This document shows positions 1-8,392 of a stretch of 64,000 nt of DNA, in pieces (within the stretch, counting starts at the first letter, position 1; each line of letters opens with the position of its first letter). The stretch is taken from contig NZ_CP073748.1 in assembly GCF_024398035.1 (NCBI RefSeq), forward strand, positions 3,215,001 to 3,279,000. Direction: 5' to 3'. Made by a program: the position numbers and the translations under genes. This DNA is from Kordiimonas sp. SCSIO 12603 (lineage in GTDB: Bacteria; Pseudomonadota; Alphaproteobacteria; Sphingomonadales; Kordiimonadaceae). The notes beneath the pieces were generated by a model. That model did no database searches and was not told the origin of the DNA. It saw only the letters and a list, made by a program, of their open reading frames with translations.

Positions 1-266
1 CTATTTCCGGGATGATCTATTCCGGTTTCGGTGGTTACGGCATTGATGTGTTTGGCCTTCAGCTTGTCGCAGAAAATCTAGACCCAAATAATGCTGAGGA
101 ATTCATTGCGCACAACGAAACCATAGCAAGCCTTGGAAAAGAAATTCATGGCATACTCGGTGATGTCATGATCATTGCGATCCTGCTTCATATTGCGGGC
201 GCCCTGAAACACCACGTGATGGATAAAGACGGTACTTTGAAACGGATGCTGGGCAAAAGTATTTAA
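1..266 (+). CDS. Cytochrome b561-family protein, C-terminal part
   Basis: The reading frame is open to the left edge, so only the last ~88 residues are visible. They contain a helix with two well-placed histidines (EIHGILGD ... LLHIAGALKHH), the pattern of the last membrane helix and haem-ligand region of the bacterial cytochrome b561 (YodB/CybB) family. These are inner-membrane dihaem proteins that pass electrons between quinol and other carriers. The protein ends with a short basic tail (LKRMLGKSI). An ATG at 12 lies inside the gene and is not the real start. A terminator follows at once. The family is fairly clear; its partner is unknown because the upstream part is missing. Confidence 0.75.
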   Translation, partial: ISGMIYSGFGGYGIDVFGLQLVAENLDPNNAEEFIAHNETIASLGKEIHGILGDVMIIAILLHIAGALKHHVMDKDGTLKRMLGKSI

Positions 267-290
267 CGAACCAGCAAACAACAAACACCG

Positions 291-320
291 CAAAGCCTCA
301 TTCATTTGATGAGGCTTTTG
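291..320 (+). terminator. Rho-independent terminator after the cytochrome b561 gene
   Basis: An inverted repeat (AAGCCTCAT / ATGAGGCTT) with a short loop is followed by TTTTGC. It lies 25 bases after the stop codon and between two convergent genes, so it probably works in both directions. Confidence 0.75.
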
Positions 321-350
321 CATATTTAAAACATAACGCTGTAGCTTGGT

Positions 351-1343
351 TTAGAAATATTCACGTATCCATCTATGAATAGCTGTATTTACTTCTTCTG
401 AACGTTCCTGCTGGCTCCAATGTCCACATCCTTTCAGATCATGTCTGGTATAGGGCTTACAGAGGTCTTCCATACCATCCGCCAAATTAGGCGGGCACGC
501 GCGGTCCATTTCCGCGGTGATCATCAGGCATGGCTTTTCCACCTTTGGAAGCTGTCCCCCCACAAGGAACTGTTTCTGCGCTTCCCAGTTCTCAGCCATA
601 TTACGGTACCAGTGCAAAGGCCCAGTGAAACCACTTTCTGTATATGCCTCTACATAATATTCAAGCTCTTCCTCTGGCATCAAAAGCTCACCGCCCCAAG
701 CATCTTCACCCGCTTGTAGAAGACTGATAAGATCAAGACTTTCCACCTCAAAAGCAAAACTGGTTTTGCCGCTGCTCTTACCGTTCCCCGGCTTACGAAG
801 GAAAAACTTAAACGTTTCACGAAGGTCTTTTTCGAGGATCGGCTCACAAGCCCCCTCTTCCTGGAACCGAACAATATACATTTGCTCGCCAAGACGTTCT
901 CTGAAGATAGTAATCGGATCGATAGGGAAATGGCGCAGAAGAGGCACATTTAACCCTGCACACCCCATAACACGTTCGCCGATATAAAAAGGCAATTGCC
1001 ATAAAACTATAGCGCCCCAGTCGTGGCCAACAAAGATAGCTTTTTCAATACCATAGTGATCCAGTAAACCAGCCAGATCACCACTCAAGTGTTTCATGGT
1101 GTAGTTTTCTTTGCCCTGCGGCTTTGATGATCTTCCGTAACCACGTTGATCAGGCGCGATAACAGGATACCCAGCTTCAGAAAAATACTCCAACTGTGCT
1201 CGCCAACTATATGCGATTTCTGGAAAACCGTGGAGAAACACGATAGCTGGTTTATCAGTTTCACTAAAATCAGGGCCAGCGCGGTACACTGGCAGTGTTA
1301 CACCATTTGTTTCCACAAACTCCGGATTAGTGAAATCAACCAC
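351..1343 (-). CDS. Alpha/beta hydrolase, soluble epoxide hydrolase-like
   Basis: A 330-residue cytoplasmic alpha/beta hydrolase with the hallmarks of the epoxide hydrolase / haloalkane dehalogenase branch: the oxyanion motif HGFPEIAYSWR near residue 40, the nucleophile elbow GHDWGA with aspartate as nucleophile near residue 105, and a C-terminal GCGHWSQQE histidine. The start is a GTG preceded by GAGGGG eight bases upstream, which supports it over later starts. It begins 22 bases after the stop of the sodium symporter gene and is probably co-transcribed with it. The physiological substrate cannot be told; epoxide hydrolysis is the family expectation. Confidence 0.85.
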   Translation of the reverse strand: MVDFTNPEFVETNGVTLPVYRAGPDFSETDKPAIVFLHGFPEIAYSWRAQLEYFSEAGYPVIAPDQRGYGRSSKPQGKENYTMKHLSGDLAGLLDHYGIEKAIFVGHDWGAIVLWQLPFYIGERVMGCAGLNVPLLRHFPIDPITIFRERLGEQMYIVRFQEEGACEPILEKDLRETFKFFLRKPGNGKSSGKTSFAFEVESLDLISLLQAGEDAWGGELLMPEEELEYYVEAYTESGFTGPLHWYRNMAENWEAQKQFLVGGQLPKVEKPCLMITAEMDRACPPNLADGMEDLCKPYTRHDLKGCGHWSQQERSEEVNTAIHRWIREYF

Positions 1344-1365
1344 GTTAGCTTCCCCTCTTTACTCT

Positions 1366-2739
1366 TTAGTGCCCGCCTCCAAAGATCGCTGTCAGGAACA
1401 AGGCAATGATCGCAATCGGCACCAGATATTTAAGCGCCCCATACCAAATGCTAAATAGCGCGCCATTTTCCATGGGCAAGGCAGCGCGCACATCTTCGCG
1501 CTTCAAGCCCCATCCCACCATAAGAGCAAATGCGAGGCCGCCCAGCGGCAACACTACATTGTTTACACCTTCACGGATCAGGTCAAACGGTGTCATACCC
1601 TCAAATCCAAGGAATGCGAGAGGATAAAAATCTGCCCACGAACTGAAAGATAGCGTTGTTGCGAGGCTAAGAATAAAAGCACCTAATCCCATAACCCAGG
1701 CCGATTTAGCTCTACTCCAGCCAGCTTCCTCAAGCCGTGCTGTAGGAGGTGATAAGAGGCTAATTGCGGATGTAATAGCTGCAAATGTCAGCAACAGGAA
1801 AAATACAAACGCAAGAATGGCACCGCCCGGGATACCGGAGAAAGCAAGTGGCAGCGTGATAAACACAAGTCCCGGCCCTGCCGCAGGGTCAATATTCGCA
1901 GAGAAAAGAATTGGAAAAATTGCGAGACCCGCCAGCAGCGCAACCGAGAGGTCCATCAACACAATCCAGAGGGACGCCTTAGGCAAGTTTACATCATCCC
2001 CCATATAGGAACCGTACAGCATAATACCGCCCACCCCGACAGAAAGGGTAAAGAACGCCTGTCCAACCGCTTCCATCAGGATTTTCGGTGATAGCTGCAT
2101 CTCGTTGAAGCCAAACAGGAAATTAAATGCCGCGCCAAAATCAGCCCGTAGTACTGCAAAGATCACCAAGCCTATAAGCATTACAAACAAAACTGGCATC
2201 ATCAGCCTGCTGGCACGTTCAAGGCCTTTACGGATATCAAGAGATACAATAGCCGCCGTTGCTACCAGAAACAGGATGGACCAGAAAATCGGTACACTTG
2301 GATCCGCCTTGAAAGCTTTATCAAGCGCAATGATCTGATCTTTTTCCCAACCTGCGAAACCACCTTGTAGTGCTTCCCAGCCATAAGCCATTACCTGCCC
2401 TGATATCACCGCATAGAAACTGAGCACCAATATAGTTGCTACAAGCCCTATCCACGCGGGCAGCGCCCAAGGCAGTTTTGAGCCTGCACTAGTTTGAAGT
2501 TTTTTTAGAGATGTTGGGGTACTTGCTTTGCCTAGTCGCCCAAGAAGCATTTCCGCCATGAAAACCGGGGTAGCAATAAAAGCAAGAGTAAGCAGGTAGA
2601 TAAGAACAAATCCGCCGCCGCCATTTTTTCCGGCAACATAGGTAAAACTCCAAACGTTCCCAAGCCCAACAGCCGCACCAGCTGTAACCAGAATAAAACC
2701 AATTCTGCTTGAGAAAGACGGATGCTCCCGCTTGCTCAT
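1366..2739 (-). CDS. Sodium-dependent transporter, NSS (neurotransmitter:sodium symporter) family
   Basis: A 457-residue, very hydrophobic protein with about 11-12 predicted membrane helices. Helix 1 carries the family signature GNVWSFTYVAGKNGGGGF, the unwound sodium and substrate site seen in LeuT. Bacterial members take up amino acids such as leucine, tryptophan or tyrosine with sodium. The substrate is not predictable here. The start ATG has a GGGGAGG ribosome site. The gene heads a two-gene unit with the epoxide-hydrolase-like gene and is divergent from the amidohydrolase gene across about 150 bases. Confidence 0.88.
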   Translation of the reverse strand: MSKREHPSFSSRIGFILVTAGAAVGLGNVWSFTYVAGKNGGGGFVLIYLLTLAFIATPVFMAEMLLGRLGKASTPTSLKKLQTSAGSKLPWALPAWIGLVATILVLSFYAVISGQVMAYGWEALQGGFAGWEKDQIIALDKAFKADPSVPIFWSILFLVATAAIVSLDIRKGLERASRLMMPVLFVMLIGLVIFAVLRADFGAAFNFLFGFNEMQLSPKILMEAVGQAFFTLSVGVGGIMLYGSYMGDDVNLPKASLWIVLMDLSVALLAGLAIFPILFSANIDPAAGPGLVFITLPLAFSGIPGGAILAFVFFLLLTFAAITSAISLLSPPTARLEEAGWSRAKSAWVMGLGAFILSLATTLSFSSWADFYPLAFLGFEGMTPFDLIREGVNNVVLPLGGLAFALMVGWGLKREDVRAALPMENGALFSIWYGALKYLVPIAIIALFLTAIFGGGH

Positions 2740-2888
2740 ACATGCCTCCCCTTAATCCCACACAATGCTTTTACTTGCGCCCAATACTTTATTTTTTCAT
2801 GCTGTGTAAAAGCTTTGGAAGAAACCATAGTTGGGGAAAATAGGGAGCACAACCACCTTGTGTTCACGATGCCTAGGGGAGGCCCGTC

Positions 2889-4538
2889 ATGAAACTTAAC
2901 AAACTCAAATTGTTAGCAACTATCAGTGCATTTGCATTTGGTGCCATAACACTTCAGGCACAAGATAAAACATTACCGGGTGATGAGAACGAGCTACGTG
3001 TTAAAAAAGCAGGGCTTGAGTTTCCACTTGAAGCTACCGCCCGCACAAAAGAAAACAGCCACGGCCCCTACAAACGATTAGTTATTCGGGGGGCAACCAT
3101 GGTGGACGGCACTGGCGCACCACCGATTGGTCCTGTGGATATTGTAATCGAAGGCGACCGGATCACTGGTGTCCACACTGTCGGCAATCCCGGCGTTCCT
3201 ATCAATGAAGCATATCGCCCGGAAAAAGGGGATTATGAAATTGATGCTCACGGCGCTTATGTATTGCCCGGTTTTGTAGATAGCCACAGCCATGTGGGGA
3301 ATGCACTTTGGGGGCTAACCGGCCCTATGCCTTCAATGGATTATGTCTTCAAACTATGGATGGCCCACGGTATAACCACAAGCCGCACAGTTGCGTGCGG
3401 CCTTGGTGCTGATTATACACTTCGCCATAAAGAACGATCAGATGCGAATGAAATTGTTGCACCGCGCTTGCTTGCATACTGTTCATTCCCAACCCAGTTT
3501 TCACAGCCGAAGCAGGCAGTTGACTGGGTGAAAGGTTTTAAAAAGCGCGGCGGTGACGGCATTAAATTCTTTGGTGGCAACCCTACTGTTCTTGAAACAG
3601 CGATCAAGGAAGCGAAGAAACAAAACCTTGGCACAGCTTTCCACCATGCACAGGTTTCCGTAACTCGCGTGAATGTACTTGATAGCGCCCGTTGGGGCCT
3701 TGATAGCATGGAACACTGGTACGGTCTTCCAGAGGCTTTGTTTACAGACCGTGTGGTGCAGGATTACCCGCTTGATTATAATTACCAGAATGAACAGCAC
3801 CGATTTGGGGAAGCAGGGAAGTTATGGCAGCAAGCTGCAAAACCGGGCAGCAAGAAGTGGAATGAAGTAATGGAAGAGCTTTTAGAGCTCGATTTTACTC
3901 TCAGCCCCACCTTCACAATCTATGAAGCCAACAGGGATGTGATGCGTGCCAAGAATGCAGATTGGCACCCTGATTATACCCTTCCCTCAGTCACGCGCTT
4001 TTTCACACCAAACCGTATTCTGCACGGCAGCTATCATTTTGACTGGACCACACAGGATGAGATTAACTGGAAAGAAAATTTCCGCCTATGGATGCAGTTT
4101 GTGAACGACTATAAAAATCGTGGGGGCCGCGTAACCACGGGCTCAGATAGCGGTTTTATCTATAAGCTTTTTGGCTTTGATTATATCCGAGAATTTGAAC
4201 TGCTGCAGGAAGCAGGTTTTCACCCACTGGAAGTTATTAAGTCTGCGACCCTAAACGGCGCTGAGCTTATTGGACGCGAGAAGGACATCGGCAGTATCGA
4301 AGTGGGCAAACTGGCAGACCTTGTGATTGTCGAGGAAAATCCTATCCAAAACTTTAAGGTGCTATACGGCACGGGCCATATGCGCATGAATGATAATACT
4401 GGCAAAGTGGAACAAGTAGGCGGTGTTCGCTGGACCATTAAAGATGGCATTATCTATGACGCCAAACAGCTCCGGAAGGAAGTGCGAGATATGGTAAAAG
4501 CCGCAAAAGAAAATGAAGCCGAACAAGCTTCAAATTAA
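2889..4538 (+). CDS. Exported metal-dependent amidohydrolase
   Basis: A 549-residue amidohydrolase-superfamily enzyme. The N-terminus is a signal peptide (hydrophobic stretch ending near LQAQD, residue 25). Visible metal ligands follow the imidazolonepropionase-like subgroup: DSHSHVG near residue 131, the lysine in GDGIKFFGG (candidate carboxylated lysine), HHAQ, MEHWYG, and the aspartate in TTGSDSG. Family members cleave cyclic amides or dipeptides such as Xaa-Pro in the periplasm. The C-terminal segment with GSIEVGKLADLVIV closes the composite beta domain. An AGGGGAGG ribosome site precedes the ATG. The DUF302 gene follows 18 bases later, so the two are probably one transcript. Confidence 0.85.
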   Translation: MKLNKLKLLATISAFAFGAITLQAQDKTLPGDENELRVKKAGLEFPLEATARTKENSHGPYKRLVIRGATMVDGTGAPPIGPVDIVIEGDRITGVHTVGNPGVPINEAYRPEKGDYEIDAHGAYVLPGFVDSHSHVGNALWGLTGPMPSMDYVFKLWMAHGITTSRTVACGLGADYTLRHKERSDANEIVAPRLLAYCSFPTQFSQPKQAVDWVKGFKKRGGDGIKFFGGNPTVLETAIKEAKKQNLGTAFHHAQVSVTRVNVLDSARWGLDSMEHWYGLPEALFTDRVVQDYPLDYNYQNEQHRFGEAGKLWQQAAKPGSKKWNEVMEELLELDFTLSPTFTIYEANRDVMRAKNADWHPDYTLPSVTRFFTPNRILHGSYHFDWTTQDEINWKENFRLWMQFVNDYKNRGGRVTTGSDSGFIYKLFGFDYIREFELLQEAGFHPLEVIKSATLNGAELIGREKDIGSIEVGKLADLVIVEENPIQNFKVLYGTGHMRMNDNTGKVEQVGGVRWTIKDGIIYDAKQLRKEVRDMVKAAKENEAEQASN

Positions 4539-4556
4539 TCTGTCACAAAGAAGTTA

Positions 4557-5036
4557 GTGAATGTCATGACAAGAATTTTAATACTCACCCTATCTATCTG
4601 TGTAGGAATGTTTTTCGGAAGCGCACTGAACGCTTCTTATGCACAGGATAATATTATGGATATCAAAAGCTCACACTCCTTCAGCGATACCGTTGAAAGG
4701 CTGGAGAACGCAATTACCTCTCGCGACCTAAAGGTCATCGCCAAGGTTGAACACAGTAAAGGTGCCGCAGCCACAGGCCTCGAACTTCGCCCTACTGTGC
4801 TCGTTCTATTTGGTCATCCAAAAGCTGGTACACCACTTATGCAGCAGGACCAACGTGTTGGGCTCGATCTGCCGCTTCGTATTGTTGTGTGGGAAAATGC
4901 TGAAGGCGAAACCGTGCTTACATACCGAGAGCCATCATTTGTAAGTGATGCATGGGAACTTGACCCCACACCACCACAGATTGGCGGCATGACAAAGGCT
5001 ATTGAAGCCATCACAGCAGAAGCCGCTGGCAACTAA
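4557..5036 (+). CDS. Exported DUF302 domain protein
   Basis: A 159-residue protein: signal peptide to about residue 29 (cut after ASYA), then a DUF302 domain with the usual core (SFSDTVERLENAI, HSKGAAATGLELRPT, LVLFGHPKAGTPLMQ, LPLRIVVWE). DUF302 proteins are small periplasmic proteins of unknown biochemical role. The 4557 start is a GTG only three bases after an AAGAAG; an in-frame ATG at 4566 is an equally good start and changes only three residues. It lies directly downstream of the amidohydrolase gene and ends in a strong terminator. Confidence 0.82.
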   Translation: MNVMTRILILTLSICVGMFFGSALNASYAQDNIMDIKSSHSFSDTVERLENAITSRDLKVIAKVEHSKGAAATGLELRPTVLVLFGHPKAGTPLMQQDQRVGLDLPLRIVVWENAEGETVLTYREPSFVSDAWELDPTPPQIGGMTKAIEAITAEAAGN

Positions 5037-5039
5037 ACA

Positions 5040-5072
5040 TAAAAAAAGAGGCTGAAATCAGCCTCTTTTTTA
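5040..5072. terminator. Bidirectional rho-independent terminator
   Basis: A perfect stem AGAGGCTGA / TCAGCCTCT with A-run on the left and T-run on the right serves both the DUF302 gene from the left and the glutathione peroxidase gene from the right. Confidence 0.85.
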
Positions 5073-5088
5073 GGATCGAAATCTTAAG

Positions 5089-5568
5089 TTAAAGCAGTGC
5101 TTCAATAGCTCCGCGGATGGCTTCCGGTTTTGCAGTCGGTGCAAAACGCTTCACTACTTCGCCATCCTTGTTCACAAGAAATTTCGTGAAATTCCATTTG
5201 ATTTTCTGTGTACCTAGGAAGCCTTTTTTCTCAGCCTTCAAGTGCTCGTAAAGCGGTGCAGTATCAGGGCCATTCACATCAATCTTGGCAAACATTGGAA
5301 AACTTACACCGTAATTGATCTGGCAAAATTCACCAATTTCGTCAGCAGAACCCGGGTCCTGATTAGCGAACTGGTTACACGGGAACCCCAGTATAACCAG
5401 CCCTTTGTCTTTTAGATCTTTGTACAGTTTCTCAAGACCTTCAAACTGCGGTGTAAGGCCACATTTTGAAGCTGTGTTCACAATCAACATTACTTTGCCT
5501 TTAAATTCAGACAGGTCTTGTTCCTTGCCTGTAAGGCGATCCATTTTAAAATCATGAACACTTGTCAT
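5089..5568 (-). CDS. Glutathione peroxidase family protein (cytoplasmic, cysteine type)
   Basis: A 159-residue thiol peroxidase of the GPx family that reduces peroxides using thioredoxin or glutathione. The catalytic set is complete: Cys in [11 protein letters not shown], Gln in [13 protein letters not shown] (with the second Cys used as resolving residue in many bacterial members) and Trp-Asn in KWNFTKFLV. No signal peptide. I chose the ATG at 5568 because GGAG sits eight bases before it; the longer frame starts with an unsupported TTG. It is third in a likely operon behind an ECF sigma factor and a DUF6768 protein, which suggests peroxide-linked control. Confidence 0.92.
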   Translation of the reverse strand: MTSVHDFKMDRLTGKEQDLSEFKGKVMLIVNTASKCGLTPQFEGLEKLYKDLKDKGLVILGFPCNQFANQDPGSADEIGEFCQINYGVSFPMFAKIDVNGPDTAPLYEHLKAEKKGFLGTQKIKWNFTKFLVNKDGEVVKRFAPTAKPEAIRGAIEALL

Positions 5569-5589
5569 GGTCTCTGCTCCCAAAGCGGT

Positions 5590-5967
5590 TTAGCTGTTTT
5601 TACCCAACTTAGCGCTTAAACCAGCAATGACAAGCTCCAGACGCTTAATTTCCCGTGCAGTAAAAGCCCGGTTCATTTCCATCCAAGACCACTGCTTGAG
5701 AGCAATTTGCATCATCATCAGCCCCACTGAACAGAAACCCCAATAGATATAGGATTCTCCAGCCGTAAAAAAATTATAGATGCTCCAGACCATAAAACCG
5801 GTAACAATAAGTGTAAGCGGCCACACAAGGAACATCCAGCGACGCAAGCCCCCTTTAAAAGAGGCGGAGATCATATCCGGCAACCCGCCTTCGCTGGCAA
5901 GCAGGGCATCTATTTCCTTTGTATCCTGTTCAAGTGCGGTTTTAATACGGTCATCAATACTGGTCAT
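5590..5967 (-). CDS. DUF6768-like small membrane protein next to ECF sigma factor
   Basis: A 125-residue protein with a charged N-terminal ~40 residues (MTSIDDRIKTALEQDTKEID), two membrane helices (about residues 43-67 and 74-95) and an amphipathic C-terminus. It resembles DUF6768 proteins, which are commonly encoded beside ECF sigma factors. Its ATG overlaps the sigma factor stop by one base (TAATG), implying translational coupling. A role as a membrane partner or atypical anti-sigma factor is inference from position; it has no recognisable zinc anti-sigma motif. Confidence 0.7.
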   Translation of the reverse strand: MTSIDDRIKTALEQDTKEIDALLASEGGLPDMISASFKGGLRRWMFLVWPLTLIVTGFMVWSIYNFFTAGESYIYWGFCSVGLMMMQIALKQWSWMEMNRAFTAREIKRLELVIAGLSAKLGKNS

Positions 5968-6497
5968 TATTCTTCTCCTTCTGTTTGCTGTCGTAATCGG
6001 GCGCGAGCCGCGTGCAAGCGGGATTTTACAGTTCCCGGTTTTGTTTCCATCACTACCGCAATTTCAGCGATACTGAGTTCTTCAAGATAGAAGAGATACA
6101 CGGTGTGCTTTTCCGCAGGTGGTAATCTATTGATCAGTGCATTGATCTGCCCAGATGTAGCAACTTTGCTTTCATTTTCATTATCAACTGCTGCTTCATC
6201 AGAAAGCTCCTCATGAGAATTATCTCGCTTCCTGAGCAAATCAAAAGCACGCCAGCGAACTGCACGAAAAGCGCGGGCACGAAACATGGAAGTATGCTTA
6301 AGTTCAGACAAAGTCCTTGCCAGCATTATCCATGCATCCTGCATAGCATCCTGTGCAAGATCAGCATCACCGAGTATCTTAAAAGCAAATCTGAGGAGAG
6401 AAGGTTGGTATAATTTATAAAGAAGCTCGAATGCTTCCTTTGATCCGGCTTGCGCCTTCAATACCAATAATTCTTCTTTTGTGCGTGTACCTGTCAC
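5967..6497 (-). CDS. ECF-type RNA polymerase sigma factor
   Basis: A 176-residue sigma-70 factor with only regions 2 and 4. Region 2 is around residues 22-90 (AFELLYKLYQPSLLRFAFKI, DLAQDAMQDAWIMLARTL); region 4 is at the C-terminus (LPPAEKHTVYLFYLEELSIAEIA, GTVKSRLHAARARLRQ). The start is GTG with GAGGAG seven to eight bases before it. An ECF-like promoter sequence lies directly upstream, so autoregulation is likely. It is coupled to the DUF6768 gene and followed by a glutathione peroxidase gene. The signal sensed is unknown. Confidence 0.92.
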   Translation of the reverse strand: MTGTRTKEELLVLKAQAGSKEAFELLYKLYQPSLLRFAFKILGDADLAQDAMQDAWIMLARTLSELKHTSMFRARAFRAVRWRAFDLLRKRDNSHEELSDEAAVDNENESKVATSGQINALINRLPPAEKHTVYLFYLEELSIAEIAVVMETKPGTVKSRLHAARARLRQQTEGEE

Positions 6498-6525
6498 AGG
6501 TAAGCTCCTCTTGCTTTACCTTAAA

Positions 6526-6551
6526 GACGCACGCACAAAAGAAAAGGTTCG
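6526..6551 (-). promoter_or_regulatory. Candidate ECF-type promoter of the sigma factor operon
   Basis: On the minus strand CGAACC (6551-6546) is separated by 16 bases from CGTC (6529-6526). An AAC-containing -35 and a CGTC -10 are the usual form of ECF-dependent promoters. Transcription would begin about 20 bases before the GTG start. The -35 overlaps a perfect palindrome. Seen by eye, not scored. Confidence 0.45.
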
Positions 6552-6564
6552 AAAATATTTTCGA
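6549..6564. repeat. Perfect 16-bp palindrome TCGAAAATATTTTCGA
   Basis: A fully symmetric 16-base palindrome lies between the stop of the Spx/ArsC-like gene and the sigma factor gene, touching the proposed -35 element. It could be an operator or the stem of a terminator for the gene upstream; the minus-strand T-run after it is interrupted (CCTTTTCTTTT), so the terminator reading is weaker. Confidence 0.5.
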
Positions 6565-6569
6565 TTTTT

Positions 6570-6926
6570 TTAAGCCTTAGCCCAGGCCTTGATCGTATCC
6601 TGATCTTTCGGAGCGAAGCCAAGCTGATATTCACCAGCTTTTTCCCATACTGGGCGTTTGATAATAGCATCATGGGCAACCATGAGTGCTTTAGCTTTAT
6701 CGGCATCCACATCAGCTTTATCTGCATCATCCAGCTTTCGCCATGTGGTACCACGAGTATTAAGAAGCGCTTCCCAACCAAGACCAGTCTCAAAGCTCTC
6801 TACCATATCCGTCGTCAAACCATCCTTACGGAAATCATGGAAGGTATGCTCTACACCTTCCTCTTTAAGCCACTTAAGTGCTTTCTTAACTGTGTCGCAG
6901 TTTTTGATGCCATAAATAGTAAGCAT
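6570..6926 (-). CDS. Spx/MgsR/ArsC-family protein (YffB-like)
   Basis: A 118-residue thioredoxin-fold protein. The N-terminus MLTIYGIKNCDTVKKALKWL has a single active-site cysteine (NCDT) and the tail has the family elements RKDG, LLNTRGTTWRKL and AIIKRPVW. This matches the YffB branch of the arsenate reductase/Spx family, whose members bind glutathione; the true arsenate reductase resolving cysteines are not evident. The ribosome site AGAGGT precedes the ATG. It starts 9 bases after the cation efflux gene ends, so the two form an operon. Confidence 0.87.
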   Translation of the reverse strand: MLTIYGIKNCDTVKKALKWLKEEGVEHTFHDFRKDGLTTDMVESFETGLGWEALLNTRGTTWRKLDDADKADVDADKAKALMVAHDAIIKRPVWEKAGEYQLGFAPKDQDTIKAWAKA

Positions 6927-6935
6927 AAATACCTC

Positions 6936-7817
6936 TTAATTTTCCGCACTTGAAGGCGGGTCAATATGAATAAGAATTTCAGCCTGAGGATATTGAGAAC
7001 TTAATGCGAGTTCAACCTGCTCAGCTATTGAGTGCCCTTCCCTCACCGTAATATTACCATCAACCTCTATATGCATTTGAATAAATAGATCTCGGCCAGA
7101 TGCACGCGTTTTAAGATGATGCATACCCTGAACATCCGGCACCGCTGCAACAATGGCGATGATGCGCTCTTCATCCTCAGTTCCCATCTCTTTATCCATC
7201 AACATGTCAATAGCTGGAATTGCGACATCCCATGCACCATGAAGAATATAAACAGTAATCAAAGCGGCAAAGACGGCATCTGCATATATATACCCGTATC
7301 CAGCCGCAATAGCAGAAGCAATAACACCAATATTGAGCAGAAGATCACCCGTATAATGAAGCTGGTCACCAGCAATAGCGATGGAACCAGATTTCTTCAC
7401 TACATACGACTGAAACATTACCAAACCAAATGATAGCACCACGGCCAATAACGAAACGCCGATAACATAATCAGGTGCTTGATATGCTTGGGGGGTCAGG
7501 AAATGCTCGACTGCCTCTACCGCCAATAAAACTGATAGAACCACCATCACCGCCGCCTGAAATAGCCCAGCTAGAGCCTCTGCTTTGCCGTGACCAAAAC
7601 GGTGATCATCATCGGCGGGGATAAGAGCTGCTTTCACAGCGAAGAGCGTAACAACTGAGGATGCCATATCTAGAAAAGAGTCAGACAGTGATCCAAGCAT
7701 TGCAACAGAGCCAGACATCCACCATGCGATTGCTTTGGTCATTACCAACACCAAAGCAACTGATACAGCGGCCCATGTGGCATAGCGCATTAAGTGGCCT
7801 GTATTTTCTCTGTCCAT
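6936..7817 (-). CDS. Cation diffusion facilitator (FieF/YiiP-like metal efflux pump)
   Basis: A 293-residue inner-membrane CDF transporter with about six helices and a C-terminal cytoplasmic domain. Metal-site motifs are visible: SLSDSFLDM in helix 2, the DDDHRFGHGKAEALAGL loop, and YADAVFAALI in helix 5. The C-terminal domain (MHHLKTRASG, FIQMHIEVDG) has the ferredoxin-like metal-sensing fold. Such pumps export Zn, Fe or Mn in exchange for protons. It precedes the Spx-like gene by 9 bases. The D..D / H..D ligand pattern fits FieF, but the specific metal is inference. Confidence 0.92.
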   Translation of the reverse strand: MDRENTGHLMRYATWAAVSVALVLVMTKAIAWWMSGSVAMLGSLSDSFLDMASSVVTLFAVKAALIPADDDHRFGHGKAEALAGLFQAAVMVVLSVLLAVEAVEHFLTPQAYQAPDYVIGVSLLAVVLSFGLVMFQSYVVKKSGSIAIAGDQLHYTGDLLLNIGVIASAIAAGYGYIYADAVFAALITVYILHGAWDVAIPAIDMLMDKEMGTEDEERIIAIVAAVPDVQGMHHLKTRASGRDLFIQMHIEVDGNITVREGHSIAEQVELALSSQYPQAEILIHIDPPSSAEN

Positions 7818-7841
7818 ATACTGCGTCCTTTTTCACATAAT

Positions 7842-7876
7842 AAAAAACGCCCTACCATTTTGGTAGAGCGTTTTTA
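7842..7876. terminator. Terminator at the end of the F0 ATP synthase operon
   Basis: The stem AAAAACGCCCTACCA / TGGTAGAGCGTTTTT (one mismatch) lies about 30 bases beyond the atpF stop on the minus strand, with a T-run in the minus direction. Confidence 0.75.
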
Positions 7877-7902
7877 AATCATTACACGATGCTTATAGAA
7901 GC

Positions 7903-8391
7903 TTAGTGGAGTTTTGTTTCCACATCTTCGATTGCAGCGTTAGCAAGCTCTTTGCCAGCTTTGCCTTTAAGCGTATCAGCAAGAACAGCTGTTGCAGCAT
8001 TTACCGCTACGTCCACAGCAGTAGCCTGCACTTCCTTAACAGCAGAAGCCTCAGCCTGCGCGATCTTCTCTTCAGCAGCTTTGGTGCGGCGCTCAACCAT
8101 GTTAGCGATATCGCCTTTAGCAGCTTCAGTCATGATCTTCGCATCTTCTTCAGCACGGGCCAGGATTTCAGCAGCTTCTTTTTCTGCATCACGCTGTTTG
8201 CGCTGATAGTCATGAAGCATTTGCTCTGCTTCATCACGAAGGTTCTTTGCTTCTTCGATTTGCGAACGGATTTCCTCTGCACGCGCATCCAGCATTTCGC
8301 CAAGGAGTTTAGGAACACCTTTCCAAAGCAAAATACCAACGAATACAAGGAAGGAGCCTGCTACCCAGAAGGTTGGATCTGAAAAGTCCAT
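7903..8391 (-). CDS. atpF: ATP synthase F0 subunit b
   Basis: A 162-residue peripheral-stalk subunit. One membrane helix at residues 7-25 (FWVAGSFLVFVGILLWKGV) is followed by a long charged coiled coil (residues 30-150) rich in Glu, Ala and Lys. It dimerises with b' and links the membrane sector to F1. It is last in the atpI-B-E-b'-b operon, one base after the b' stop, with AAGGGGG before its ATG. Length and architecture are typical of alphaproteobacterial b. Confidence 0.95.
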   Translation of the reverse strand: MDFSDPTFWVAGSFLVFVGILLWKGVPKLLGEMLDARAEEIRSQIEEAKNLRDEAEQMLHDYQRKQRDAEKEAAEILARAEEDAKIMTEAAKGDIANMVERRTKAAEEKIAQAEASAVKEVQATAVDVAVNAATAVLADTLKGKAGKELANAAIEDVETKLH

Positions 8392-8392
8392 G

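Noticed and set aside
12-266. Complete small gene starting at ATG 12
   Set aside because: The frame is open to the left edge and the visible part is only the end of a cytochrome b561; the Met is internal.
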